In this document: positions 55,011 to 64,000 of the stretch, one piece after another
Layout of the letters: each line of letters starts with the position of its first letter
Position numbering within the stretch: position 1 is the stretch's first letter
Assembly (NCBI GenBank): GCA_024362935.1
Contig: JANCRA010000016.1
Span: 18,707,165 to 18,771,164, forward strand
DNA: 64,000 bases
From: Setophaga petechia
Lineage: Eukaryota > Chordata > Aves > Passeriformes > Parulidae
Reading direction: 5' to 3'
Program-made: the position numbers and the translations under genes
The notes under the pieces: model-generated
Told to the model about the DNA's origin: nothing
Seen by the model: the letters and a program-made list of their open reading frames with translations, nothing else
Database searches by the model: none

Positions 55011-58000
55011 CAACGTGCAGCCTGTGAGCCTGGGGAACTGGGACAGGGCTTGGCTCCCATGGAGGCTGGAGATGGAGTTGCCAGAGGAATTCTGGCAGCC
55101 TCTTGAATGAAAAGTGTCTGTAACACCAGTAAAATTGTACTTCAAAGAGAAGGGGATCAGAGCAGGCAGGTGGGGGCACAGCAACACCACTAAGAGAACG
55201 ATGCTGGTGCAGGGACATGGAAGGGTGGGATTTGTCTGCTCTTCGGGTGGCAATGTCAGAGCAAGGGATGAAGCAGCATGGGAGGCTTCAAAATAGGTTA
55301 CCAAGAAGATCTTGCTGATTGTAAAGCAGTTTAAAACCCACAGATACCTGGGAGAAGAGAGAAGGGCTGTTTGTGGGCACACAGAGCAGGAGTTAGTCAC
55401 AAATCAAAGCAGAGATTCTGTGGGCTATGACCCTGATCCTGAGCTCCACCAAACTCCTGGGTGGCTCTTGCAGCCTGCACTCTGCCCTGGCATGGCCTGC
55501 CAGTCTCCAGCATGACTCACACAGCTACAGGATTTACCAGGAAAGCACTCAAAAAAAATTAGGTGGACACATTGCCCCAGTGCCAACTACCACCACCTAT
55601 CCCAGATCCACCACTGCCACTCAGACAAAGCTCATTTGCAGAAGAATTTGATGGTGAGCTCTGCAATTCTGGGGGTGAACACAGTGCAGAGGGACTGTCA
55701 GCCACTTTGCTCCTGTCCCACCTCAGGCTTGGGGACAGGGTGGTTGTCCTGCAGGGAAAACCACCTCTCCCAGGAAGGGGGAACTTAAAAATCTGGCACT
55801 CAGTCCCTAAATGTTTGTCTCATAAGGACGTATCAAATGATTTCCTGAGTGGTGTTTCCCTGGGGACAGTTGTGTTAAATAATATCGATGGGATGATGTA
55901 TGGTGTCATGTCTTATCAAAAGGCAGAGCTGAGAGCAAGGGTGGACAAGGAAGTCAGGGCTGAGGATGGCTTCTGTGGAAATTACAAATCTGAGTATGCA
56001 AACAATTCTATGTTTAGTAAATACCCAGCTGACAGAGTCATGGCATTTGTAGAAGAGGTGGAGGGAGCAGCGGCACGTACATGAGAAGGTGGATGAAAAT
56101 CTTGACCCAGAATAGAACAATAATGCAAAAGCTTGCAACTAGTAGCCTTCTTCTACAATTGGAATGTTTACTTATTATTTCAGAATCTGATTGTCCCACT
56201 TAGAGCTATTCCATAGGATTACTGAACCTCATCCTAATCTAGGTTGGGTGGTAGGTCACTACCTCACACAGCCCTACCACTCCAGGTCCCTTTGTTTCAG
56301 AGGGGAGATAAGACTGTCACAGGATGGTGGCTGTGCAGCTGAGGTGAAGTTATCACAGGTACTGTAATAACTTACTTTTCCAACTCTGTCAAAGGTGATG
56401 GTAGATCTTGGACAGGCACCTTAGAATTTTCTGCATCAATTCTGGAGAAAACACTTTGATGTAGTTGGTTAGAAATAGAATTATGGTGTTGGGAGGTGGG
56501 AGAAGCTGCAGAGCAATCCTGTTGGGGGTGACAACACCTCCTAGGCAAGCACAAGAATCCTTTATAAGGTAAAGAGAAATATTCTACTAAGCAAAGGAGA
56601 ATAGGAGCATCTGCCTCCAAAGTGAGTCCTGCTTGCCATGTGCATGGAGATGGAGAGTTCCTGCAGATGGAGAGACTGAGCCCAGGCTGCAGAGAATTCA
56701 GCCCTTTGGTTGCACTTTGGGCTAGGCAGAGGCTCACCCTGACATCTGAACTTAGAGCAGCTTTTGGCCACTCCTCACAGGGTCCCTGGACAGCACCCCC
56801 TGAGGCTGCCCCAGCTGTGGCACTGCTGAGGGGTCACTGCAGAGAGCCCTGGGCTCCAAGCACTGTCCTCCCCCTCCATGGGGACAGAGGGTGTGTGACC
56901 TGCTGCTCTTCATTTTGGGGAGTTCATCCTCCAAGACATGGGGATGCATCTCCCTGAGGTCATGGCCCAATTCTCCTCACCGAGTTAGTTCTGAGGTGTT
57001 TCATTATTTGCACACAAGGAAAATACACACTGAGTTTGACTGCTGCAGGTGAAGTGAGTTATTGTCATGTCAAGAAAGCACCCACATCCTCACCCAGCAG
57101 GACCACAACCATCCTGATCACAGAATGAATGGGCAAACATTTGGTTGAGTTAATGAGAAGTGAAATGGCTGTGGTAATAAGGATTGCTGTGAGAGCTCAC
57201 ACCATGGCTATGACACAATCCCACAGCACTGCTCCCGTGTGCCTGGAGGAACGTGAACTGCCTCGCCAGTGAAAGCCAGACACCCACACACACAGAGGTG
57301 AAAGAGAAATTAATTAGGACTAAGTCCTACAGGTGTTTTGCCTTTGGGTGGCAGTCAAAAGGGCTCGCCAGGCAATGCTGAAGGCAAACAAAGAGAAATT
57401 GGCCATTGCAAGGTCTTCAACACATCTTTTAGAGGAGGATCTTGGAGGATTTGTAGTGGCTGGTGAGGTCCTTGTGGTCCTGAAGGAAGAGCAGGCCCAG
57501 CAGGCACAGGCAGCAAATTCTGGCAGAGAAAACATGGAAGTGTGAAGGGAATCTGATTCAGAAAGAAAGGGCAAGAGAAGGGAAGAAAACTGAGGGCAGA
57601 ATGCTGATGGTCATGGCAGGGAGGAGCAGAAGGGCTGAAGGAAGCAGCTTCCCTGCCCCAACAAAAAGTCACTTTTTGCCCAAAGACTGGCAAGGAACTG
57701 ATGTGAGAACCTAAAGGAGTGCATCACAGCAAGAGCCCTGAGTTCCCAGTGAAGCTTCCAGTCCACGTCTCCAGGATTTTTTCAGATTTAGGGAGCCCAG
57801 GCATCAGGCTGTGCTGTGCTGGTAGAACTGCAGGCTTTCATGGTGAATCCCACACAGATAATTTGAGTGGCAAGGCAAGTCTGGAGGAAAATACACCCTA
57901 AAAAGGAAAGCCACAAGCAGGTACTTTGAGAAAACAAACATATCCAGGAAGAAATAGCTGTTGCCAATCTTTCCATAATATGTAAATATTCCTTCTTCCA

Positions 58001-58044
58001 CGGAGGTGTCAGGGATGATATTGATGAATAAACACTAAGTAAGG
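55011..58044. other. Intergenic DNA, no gene recognised
   Basis: A 173-codon + frame (55563-56084) matches no family I know. It has no visible splice or promoter context and is not longer than other chance frames in this window. A 15-base perfect palindrome TAGGACTAAGTCCTA lies at 57315-57329. Around 57839-57870 the + strand is faintly like SORD exon 1, at the place expected from the duplication described for 58045-58790, but the likeness is too weak to call an exon. Confidence 0.4.
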
Positions 58045-58790
58045 TGTTTTGTCACAGCTTCCCATGAACTTCCTTCCCTACCCTCAGAACAACCACTGCA
58101 AGGATGTTGACTCTGACTCCAATAAATATTCCAGGGAATGACCCTGAAAGGGGAAAAAAAAAAAAAAGCATGAGACTTCATGTATCTGGGAGGTGAAACA
58201 TTTTTAAGGAAGCTAATTTCATGCAAGGAGGAGGACAAAATAATATTAGAAACACAGGCCATTTTTAGCTGGTTCTGGCAATTTTACATGATAAATCCTG
58301 TATATTTTCTGTGTTACCAAGGAAGTCAAGCTTGGAAAGCTTTCAGCTACAGAATGTTCTTAGAATGCTCTTCTCTCTGGTAACCTATGGCAGGACCCGA
58401 GGGAACAGCTGGAGCTGTGTCAGGGGAGGGTTAGGTTTGATATGAGGAGAAGGTTCTTCTCAGAGGGTGCTGAGGCACTGAACAGGCTCCCAGGGAATGG
58501 TCACAGCCCCAGGGCTGCCACAGCTCAGGAGTGTTTGGGCAATTTCTCAGGCACAGGGTGGGATTGTTGGGGTGTCTGTGCAGGGACAGGACTTGGACTC
58601 AATGGTCCTTGTGAGTACCTTAAACCCCGGATATTCCATGATTCAACGACACTGGAGGGGATAATCTATTTGAGGTGTTTGTCAGCTCCATTAGAACAGG
58701 AAACCTCTTGTCCCCAAAACCCAGAATCCATGAAGTCTCCATTTTTTTCCCCCAATAAGCTATTTCTGCAGCTGAAATAACCACATTCCA
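58045..58790 (+). repeat. Old duplicate of SORD intron 1 sequence, upstream copy
   Basis: At least six colinear blocks match 60010-60525 in the same order and orientation, for example GGGAATGACCC (58134-58144 against 60087-60097), 'ctgggaggtg.aacattttt' (near 58186 and 60152) and 'ggataatct' with 'gtcagctc' (near 58659 and 60402). A CR1 copy at about 58391-58655 interrupts this copy only. Identity is moderate, so the event is old. It is either a partial tandem duplication of the SORD 5' region or two copies of an unnamed repeat. Confidence 0.8.
58391..58655 (+). mobile_element. CR1 LINE fragment inside the duplicated block
   Basis: CR1 order is clear: 'cagctggagctgtgtcaggggagg', 'gaggagaaggttcttctcagaggg', 'ccagggctgccacagctcagg', 'acttggactcaatggtccttg', ending 'attccatgattcaacga'. 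It splits the upstream duplicate but not the downstream copy, so it inserted after the duplication. Confidence 0.88.
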
Positions 58791-58869
58791 ACTGTGTCAT
58801 GTCCAGGGCAAGCCCACAGGTCACATTTTATTGAATTTTAGTCAAAGCGCTGGGTGCAGTGTTGTCACC

Positions 58870-59545
58870 AGCATGGCCTGGAGCTGGAGCTGAGGCTGGG
58901 ATTGAGCCTGGAAGCAGTGATTTGGGTTGGAATTGGGGTTGGGACTCAGGATGGGGCTGGAGCTGCACCAGGAGCAGGGGCTGGAGCTGGAATTGGAGCT
59001 GGGGCTGGGAACTGGGGGGGTGAGGCTGGAACTGGCCTGGGAGCCAAGGCTGGAGCAGGCACTGGAGCTGGGACTGGGATTGGGCCTGGAAGCAGTGATT
59101 TGGGCTGAAATTGGGGTCAGGACTGGAGATGGGGCTGGAGCTGGAATTGGAGCTGGAGCCAGGGCCTGGGGCTGGGGGGTGAGGCTGAAACTGGTCTGGG
59201 AGCCAAGGCTGGAACAAGCACTGGAGCTGGGACTGGACCCAGGGCTTGAAACCGGAGCTGGGGTTACAGCCTGGGGCTGTGGCTGCAGCTGGGGCTGGAA
59301 CTGGGGGACCTGGGCCTGGAGATGGGCCTGGAGCTGGTGCCAGGGTCAGGGCTGAGGCTGCAGCTGGGGCTCAAGCAGGGGCTGAGGCCTGGGTTGGAGC
59401 TGGGGCTGGGGTTACAGTCTGGAGCTGTGGCTGCAGCTGGGGCTTGGAGCTGGGAGTGGACCCAGAGCAGGACTCGGAGCAGGGGCTGAGGCCTGGATTG
59501 GAGCTGGGGCCTGAAGCACCCGGGCCCGGAGATGGGCCTGGAGCC
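58870..59545. repeat. GCTGGA/GCTGGG minisatellite upstream of SORD
   Basis: About 670 bp built from degenerate hexamers GCTGGA and GCTGGG with interspersed longer units such as 'cctggaagcagtgatttggg' that recur near 58907 and 59087. It ends about 170 bp before the SORD start codon, so it lies in the promoter. Gly/Ala-rich frames of up to 280 codons cross it and are by-products. Confidence 0.9.
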
Positions 59546-59718
59546 GGGGCTGTGGCTGTGCCGGGCGGTGGGGTCGGGGCCGGAGCCGTGCCCGCAGCCG
59601 GCCGTGCCCCCTCGGTGCCGGGGGCGGTGCCGGGCCCGCGGGCGGGCGGGGGCCGGAGCACGGGCGGCCCCCCCAGCAGGGAGCGATCCTTGGACCCGGG
59701 GCCGAGCCGAGCCGAGCT

Positions 59719-59778
59719 ATGGCGGTGCCGGGGCAGAACGTGGCCGTGGTGGTTCACCGAGCCGGGGACCTGCGCCTG
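59719..59778 (+). CDS. SORD: SORD coding exon 1
   Basis: Encodes residues 1-20. The ATG lies in the CpG island, and the VVVHRAGDLRL segment aligns with human [13 protein letters not shown]. The donor GTACGG starts at 59779, phase 0. Confidence 0.88.
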
Positions 59779-62700
59779 GTACGGCCGCGGGGAGCCGGGG
59801 CCGGGCGGGGGCGGGGGCGGCGGGGCGGGAGCGGCCCCGCGGCCTGCGGGGGGAACCGGGGGTGGCCGCACGGCGGCCCCGGTTCCTCCGGCGCCGGGAG
59901 ATCCTGAACCGGCCCCGGGAGAGCCTGAACCGGCCCCGGGAGAGCCTGAACCGGCCCCGGCTGCCCGCGGCCATGGCAGGGGGTGGCTGGGGGGACCCAA
60001 ATTCGGGGGTGTCCCATGGCTGGGCCCTCCTCCCATCCCCTCTGAGGGGAAGCCCGCGGCCGCTTCGGGCTCTGCACAGCGTTACGGGGAATGACCCGGG
60101 CAGGGAAAAAAACCAAACCAAACCAAAACAAAACGTACGAGCCCTCGTGTGCCTGGGAGGTGCAACATTTTTTCAAGAGAAATAGATTCATAGATAAACT
60201 CATTCACGCATGCTAGGGGCATGCTCGTTCCCTCTGCTAGAAGGATGTAACAGTATCGGAAGTGTGATTTTTTTTTTTGTTTTGTTTTTTGGGTTTTTTT
60301 GTTTTTTTAGCTAGTTCGGGCAACTTTGTGTGTATTATTTTTCTGGTTTTCCGATCTTGGAAAGGTTCCAGCTGCAGAATGCGCTTCGGGGACACGGGAG
60401 TGGATAATCTTGAGATCTTTGCCAGCTCTTGGTGGAGAATATTTTATCCCTGAAATCCAGAATCCCCAAAAAACTTCCCCCCCCCCCCCCCAAATTAGCC
60501 ATTGTCACAGCTGAGCCGGGCCCTCCCAGGGAGCAGGTGGAGGGATGGTGGTTGTTGCTCCTCTGGGCTGTCAGAGCCCAGGTGAGCAGCAGGACAGAGG
60601 GTTCAGAAGGAGCAGGTGCTGGAGGACCCTCCCAGACAGGGAGGAGCTTTTATTTTGGACTTTTTTAGTATTTTAAGCTTCTTCTGCCTCTCTGGCTGCT
60701 AACGCCGGGCTCTTTCTGGGTGCTGAATCACTATGGCGCTGCTGGAGAGCCGTGTGCTCCAGTTTGGGGAGTGCCAAAGGGGGAAGGAAGATTTCCCCTG
60801 GCAGGCATTGGCAGGCAGCTTTCTGTACACAGAGCCCTGGCAGGAGGGCTCTGGGGAGTACATAGACTTTGGACACACGCCTTGTTTAGGGGATGATTAC
60901 CAGGGAAGGGGTTGATTCTTTACCAATCTCGCCCAGCTGAAGCCACAGGTGCCGTGGGTGGCTCCTGGTGGCTCCCAGGCGCCTTTGACACAATTGTGCT
61001 TTCCCTGCAGTCACATGGAGCCTGACTACCCAAAGAAATCAAAATGGGTTAAGGACTGAGGTGGTTCCTCTAGTTCAAGAGCACATTTCCAAACCCCTGT
61101 GATTTAACAAAGGTGTCTGAGACTTGTGAAGGTGGACACTGGCTCCATCACATCTGCGTGGCTGGTCTCTAAGCTGGCTTACACCCAGATGTGTGAGTTT
61201 TCCTTGGATATTTGTACTGCTGGAGACCTTAGAGCTGGTCACCAGTGCCTTCCTGCCTCACTGGCAGCACCTTGTGTGCTCCTCCTGGGCTTCCCTGAAG
61301 TTTGTTTTCATCATGTGAATGGTGCTCATGGTATTGACCCACTGGTGATAGGAGTAGTCTCAGCTCTGAACTTATCTGTTATTGATACCCAAAGCTGGGT
61401 GACACCATCTTCCTGTAATTCCCACACCTTTCTTGATTTTTGGATGTTTCCCATGGGCAGAGTTGCTGTGATCCCTGTGCTGTGTGAAAATGTGTTTACT
61501 TTGTTGTTGAGCCTCCTCTTGTCCTTAGGTAGTTGCATAGGTTTCTCCTTGCTGCCCATTGAGGATTTGTTGGTTTTATAACTGTACCATGGCTTCTCTT
61601 TCTATGTTTCCTTTCACAGGAAATATTTGCTGTGTTTACTTTACCAGTCACCATTTCTGAACTTCTCAGTGGACAACAGACAACAAGCAGAATTTGTGTC
61701 TCTGGTTTTTTCCACTTTGGTCACTCCTATTTTCACCAAATCAGGCTGGAGAATTCACTTCCCATCAAGGTGTCTAGGTTTTCTAGGCACAGTTGTTATT
61801 GCCAGAAAAAAACCAAAAACAAAGCGGTTTTGGGTTTTTTTTTCACACACACATTTTCAGCTAGAAGTTTGCTTTATCACTGTGGACCTCCTGCTCAGTC
61901 TGAGGTGGTCTGTACCTCTGGTGTGTCACCACTTCCTGTGCTTATTGCATTTCTGTAAAAGAGGTTACATCTAGATTGACCTCTTTTAGTAATAATGCCC
62001 TGGGCTGTGTCCTCAGTGTAACAAAACAAAGCCCCCATACAGAAAAATTGCAGATATAGGTCTGAACATGGAAAATTTCAGTCAGTTTAGTCATATGAGA
62101 ACATGTTTCCAGAGCTGGTCTTTGCATGATGTTTAGAATGTTGAAATACAAAATAGGAGTTGAGGAATATGCTGGGATTTAAATAGTTAAAATGCAGAAC
62201 AGTTTGAGCAGCAAATGAATTTTTAAGGGTTTACTGTTGGCACTACTCTGGGAGGCTTTTCTTAGAGACATAATCCTCAGGGTGGGTATTGTATTGTCCT
62301 GATGTTGTAAAACCCAGCAAAATCATTCCTTTGGCTTTTGAGGCAGCTGAGGGAGCTCGATGAAGGCAAAAGCCCTGCAGACCTTTTGGGTGGAAGGGTA
62401 ATTTGGGGCACTTTTCTACCTCTGGTTTTGTCATTCATCCCATAAAGAGGTGCCATGGCAATTACAAGAGAACATGAATGGATACATTAATAGGTATAAA
62501 TCATTATGTCTATATTATGATTAAATATTAGATGTAAATGATGTATTCCTGGCACAGGTTGGTGAGGCCTGGCACAGGCTGCTCAGAGAAGCTGTGGCTG
62601 CCCCATCCCTGGAAGTGTTCAAGGATGTGGCTTGGAGCAGCCTGGCCTAGTGGAAGGTATCCCTGCCTGTGGCAGGGTGTAGAATGAGATGGGCTTTAAG

Positions 62701-64000
62701 ATCCTTTTCAACACAAACCATTCTGTGATTCTCTTATTCTGTCATTAGGTAGTAAAAAAAAAGTTTTGTATTATTTAAAATAATAATATAAGCCCTGCAA
62801 TATTAAAGCTTTGTAGAACAGGTTGTTCAGAATCTTCCTGGTTACAAATGGTGATTTTTAAATTTTTTTTTTTTTTGTCAGCCAGTGGGATGGATGAAGG
62901 ATTCAGCTGAAATTTGGGGCTGCTCCAGTGCAGGGAAATTTAGTATGTGTCTCTTGTCTGGGCTGGGAATTTACTACAAAATAATTTGGAGAGTGGATTT
63001 ACAAGCTGGCAGTGTGCTTAGTCCTACAGCTACCTGTGTTATCCACTGAGCGTGGAGAATGAGGAGAGCTTAGGAGCAGGCTCCATGTGGCACAGCTGTG
63101 TCCTATGGAGCAGACAGAACCAAAAACCTTGTCTGCTTATGGATTTACCTGAGCTGACCAGAGCTAAGCTTGCACAGATATTCCCAGGGATATCAACAAG
63201 CAGCTAAATGCTTTTTTTTTCCCCTTTTGTCCATAGGAAAACCGGCCAATCCCAGAACCAGGCCCTAATGGTAGGTCTATAAATGACTGATTCTGGCTGC
63301 TTCCTTTACTTCTCTCTTTGTTTTCTCATTCTCTTTTGTTGCTCCTTGATAATATAAAATATTTCTGAGGAAGTATAAAATTACCAAAAAAAAATTGTGT
63401 GGCTGAAACGTATAATGCTGCTTTTCCAGCTGAAAAGAAGAGCTGGAGCAGTCACAGATAAACCTCTTTATCTGGCTTTTTTTGCTTCCTGTTCCATCAA
63501 TTCATGTATGTCACAATAAATAGCTCTTGGGACATTCCAGATGATCTTATGCAGGACTAAACATTAATAGAATGGGCATATGGGCTGATAGAAATTCGAT
63601 TCACTAGCTCTCTGGGGCTCAAATCATAGCTTGGTGAGAAGGGAAAATTAAATAGACTTGCTGTTTTTTTCCTGCTCCAGCAATAATAACGTTGCTCTCA
63701 AATTGCATTACTTTGTTACCCATATTTTTATTGACATCATCTTTTGTCTTACCCTATTTTGAGCCTTCTTGCTTTGTGAATCATTGCATAGTTTTGTGTG
63801 GCTCACGAATGTGCCACTCTCCTAAACGTGTGCGCGCACAGCTCTGCCGTGTTGATTGAATGCCAGTAAATCTGGATGTGTCCACACTGGCTCAGCCTCT
63901 GCTCTGGGGCCCACGTGCTGCTCTCCCACTGCCTAAGAAGGTTGGTTTTTCTACAAGGAACCTTCTCTCCTTTCCTGGCAGAGGTCCTCCTGCGCATGCA
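59719..64000 (+). CDS. SORD: SORD, sorbitol dehydrogenase, 5' part only
   Basis: Three exons are seen: 59719-59778, 63237-63270 and 63982-64000 (cut by the window end). They join in frame to 37 complete residues plus two bases, reading MAVPGQNVAVVVHRAGDLRL, then [11 protein letters not shown], then EVLLRM. Human SORD has [28 protein letters not shown] with the same exon borders as I know them, so identity is firm. The enzyme is a cytosolic zinc-dependent medium-chain dehydrogenase that oxidises sorbitol to fructose with NAD+ in the polyol pathway and works as a tetramer. The zinc ligands and the NAD domain lie beyond the window. It is on the same strand as RBPMS2, 15.6 kb downstream. Confidence 0.93.
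59899..59961. repeat. 21-bp tandem repeat, three copies, SORD intron 1
   Basis: The unit GAGCCTGAACCGGCCCCGGG plus A occurs three times, 120 bp past the exon 1 donor, inside the CpG island. Because 21 is a multiple of three it gives a repeating Glu-Pro-Ala frame, which is not coding here. Confidence 0.9.
60010..60525 (+). repeat. SORD intron 1 copy of the duplicated block
   Basis: Downstream partner of 58045-58790, without the CR1 insertion. It has a poly(T)-rich stretch (60270-60308) and a run of about 16 C (60478-60492) where the upstream copy has shorter tracts. It begins inside the SORD CpG island. Confidence 0.8.
60526..62552 (+). other. SORD: SORD intron 1, middle part
   Basis: No exon or repeat family recognised. 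A 151-codon + frame (61126-61581) is without homology or splice support. Confidence 0.6.
62553..62745 (+). mobile_element. CR1 LINE fragment, 3' end
   Basis: Reads 'gaggcctggcacaggctgctcag', 'tggctgccccatccctggaagtg', 'agcagcctggcctagtggaagg', 'atgagatgggctttaagatcc' and a tail 'ccattctgtgattc'. Located in SORD intron 1, sense orientation. Confidence 0.92.
62746..63236 (+). other. SORD: SORD intron 1, end
   Basis: AT-rich with poly(T) tracts; it ends with the pyrimidine tract and acceptor of exon 2. Nothing else seen. Confidence 0.7.
63237..63270 (+). CDS. SORD: SORD coding exon 2 (34 nt)
   Basis: Encodes [11 protein letters not shown] and the first base of Glu32. The acceptor follows a T/C-rich tract (TTTTGTCCATAG); the donor is GTAGGT. 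Too short to stand out as an open frame. Confidence 0.94.
63271..63981 (+). other. SORD: SORD intron 2 (711 bp)
   Basis: AT-rich unique sequence between exons 2 and 3, with no gene or recognised repeat. Confidence 0.85.
63982..64000 (+). CDS. SORD: SORD coding exon 3, first 19 bases
   Basis: After the acceptor TTTCCTGGCAG the sequence completes Glu32 and reads VLLRM plus CA of the next codon (His in human). The exon continues past the window. Confidence 0.93.

Larger units (their letters stand above)
59500..60075 (+). promoter_or_regulatory. SORD: SORD CpG-island promoter
   Basis: Strongly GC- and CpG-rich from the end of the minisatellite through exon 1 into intron 1. No TATA box is visible; a 'gccgagccgagccgagc' stretch precedes the start codon. 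The start of transcription probably lies between 59600 and 59710. Confidence 0.75.

Noticed and set aside
55563..56084. 173-codon + frame, considered as a hidden gene
   Set aside because: No family recognised, no promoter, splice or poly(A) context, and similar-length chance frames are common in this window.
58854..60094. Gly/Ala-rich + frames up to 282 codons
   Set aside because: They run through the hexamer minisatellite and SORD CpG island in several phases; only the 60-nt SORD exon 1 is supported.
1..64000. Prokaryotic-style features: operons, CRISPR arrays, tRNA or rRNA genes
   Set aside because: The window is avian nuclear DNA; the direct repeats are minisatellites without spacer structure, and no tRNA or rRNA sequence was recognised.

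Overview
This is vertebrate nuclear DNA, almost certainly from a bird and probably a songbird. The evidence is small spliced exons with GT-AG introns, CpG-island promoters, about a dozen truncated CR1 LINE 3' ends, and a solo LTR whose sequence I recognise as a passerine endogenous-retrovirus type. Nothing in it is bacterial or organellar.

Two protein-coding genes are supported, both on the + strand. RBPMS2 (hermes, an RRM-family RNA-binding protein of heart and smooth muscle) is complete. Its seven coding exons lie between 19456 and 42688 and join without a break into 200 codons. A probable noncoding eighth exon or 3' UTR runs to about 44145. At the right edge lies the 5' end of SORD (sorbitol dehydrogenase): exon 1 at 59719-59778, exon 2 at 63237-63270, and the first 19 bases of exon 3 at 63982-64000.

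Layout: 1-18.6 kb is noncoding upstream DNA with CR1 fragments and several CpG-retaining or AT-rich islands that could be regulatory. 18.6-19.8 kb is the RBPMS2 CpG island. 19.5-42.9 kb is the RBPMS2 transcription unit, with introns 1 (11.8 kb) and 6 (8.3 kb) the only long ones. 44.1-59.5 kb is intergenic and rich in repeats: three minisatellites, several CR1 ends, one solo LTR, and an old duplicate of SORD intron 1 sequence. 59.5-64 kb is the SORD promoter, exon 1, intron 1, exon 2, intron 2 and start of exon 3.

I found no new biological system. The observations most worth checking are the duplicated block upstream of SORD (58.05-58.79 kb against 60.01-60.52 kb), a 670-bp GCTGGA-type minisatellite directly in front of SORD, a TATA/CArG-bearing CpG cluster inside RBPMS2 intron 1 that looks like an internal promoter, clusters of cardiac/muscle factor motifs at 9.9-10.7, 21.85-22.1 and 45.3-45.8 kb, and the RBPMS2-SORD adjacency, which differs from human chromosome 15. 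All regulatory calls are motif-based inference.
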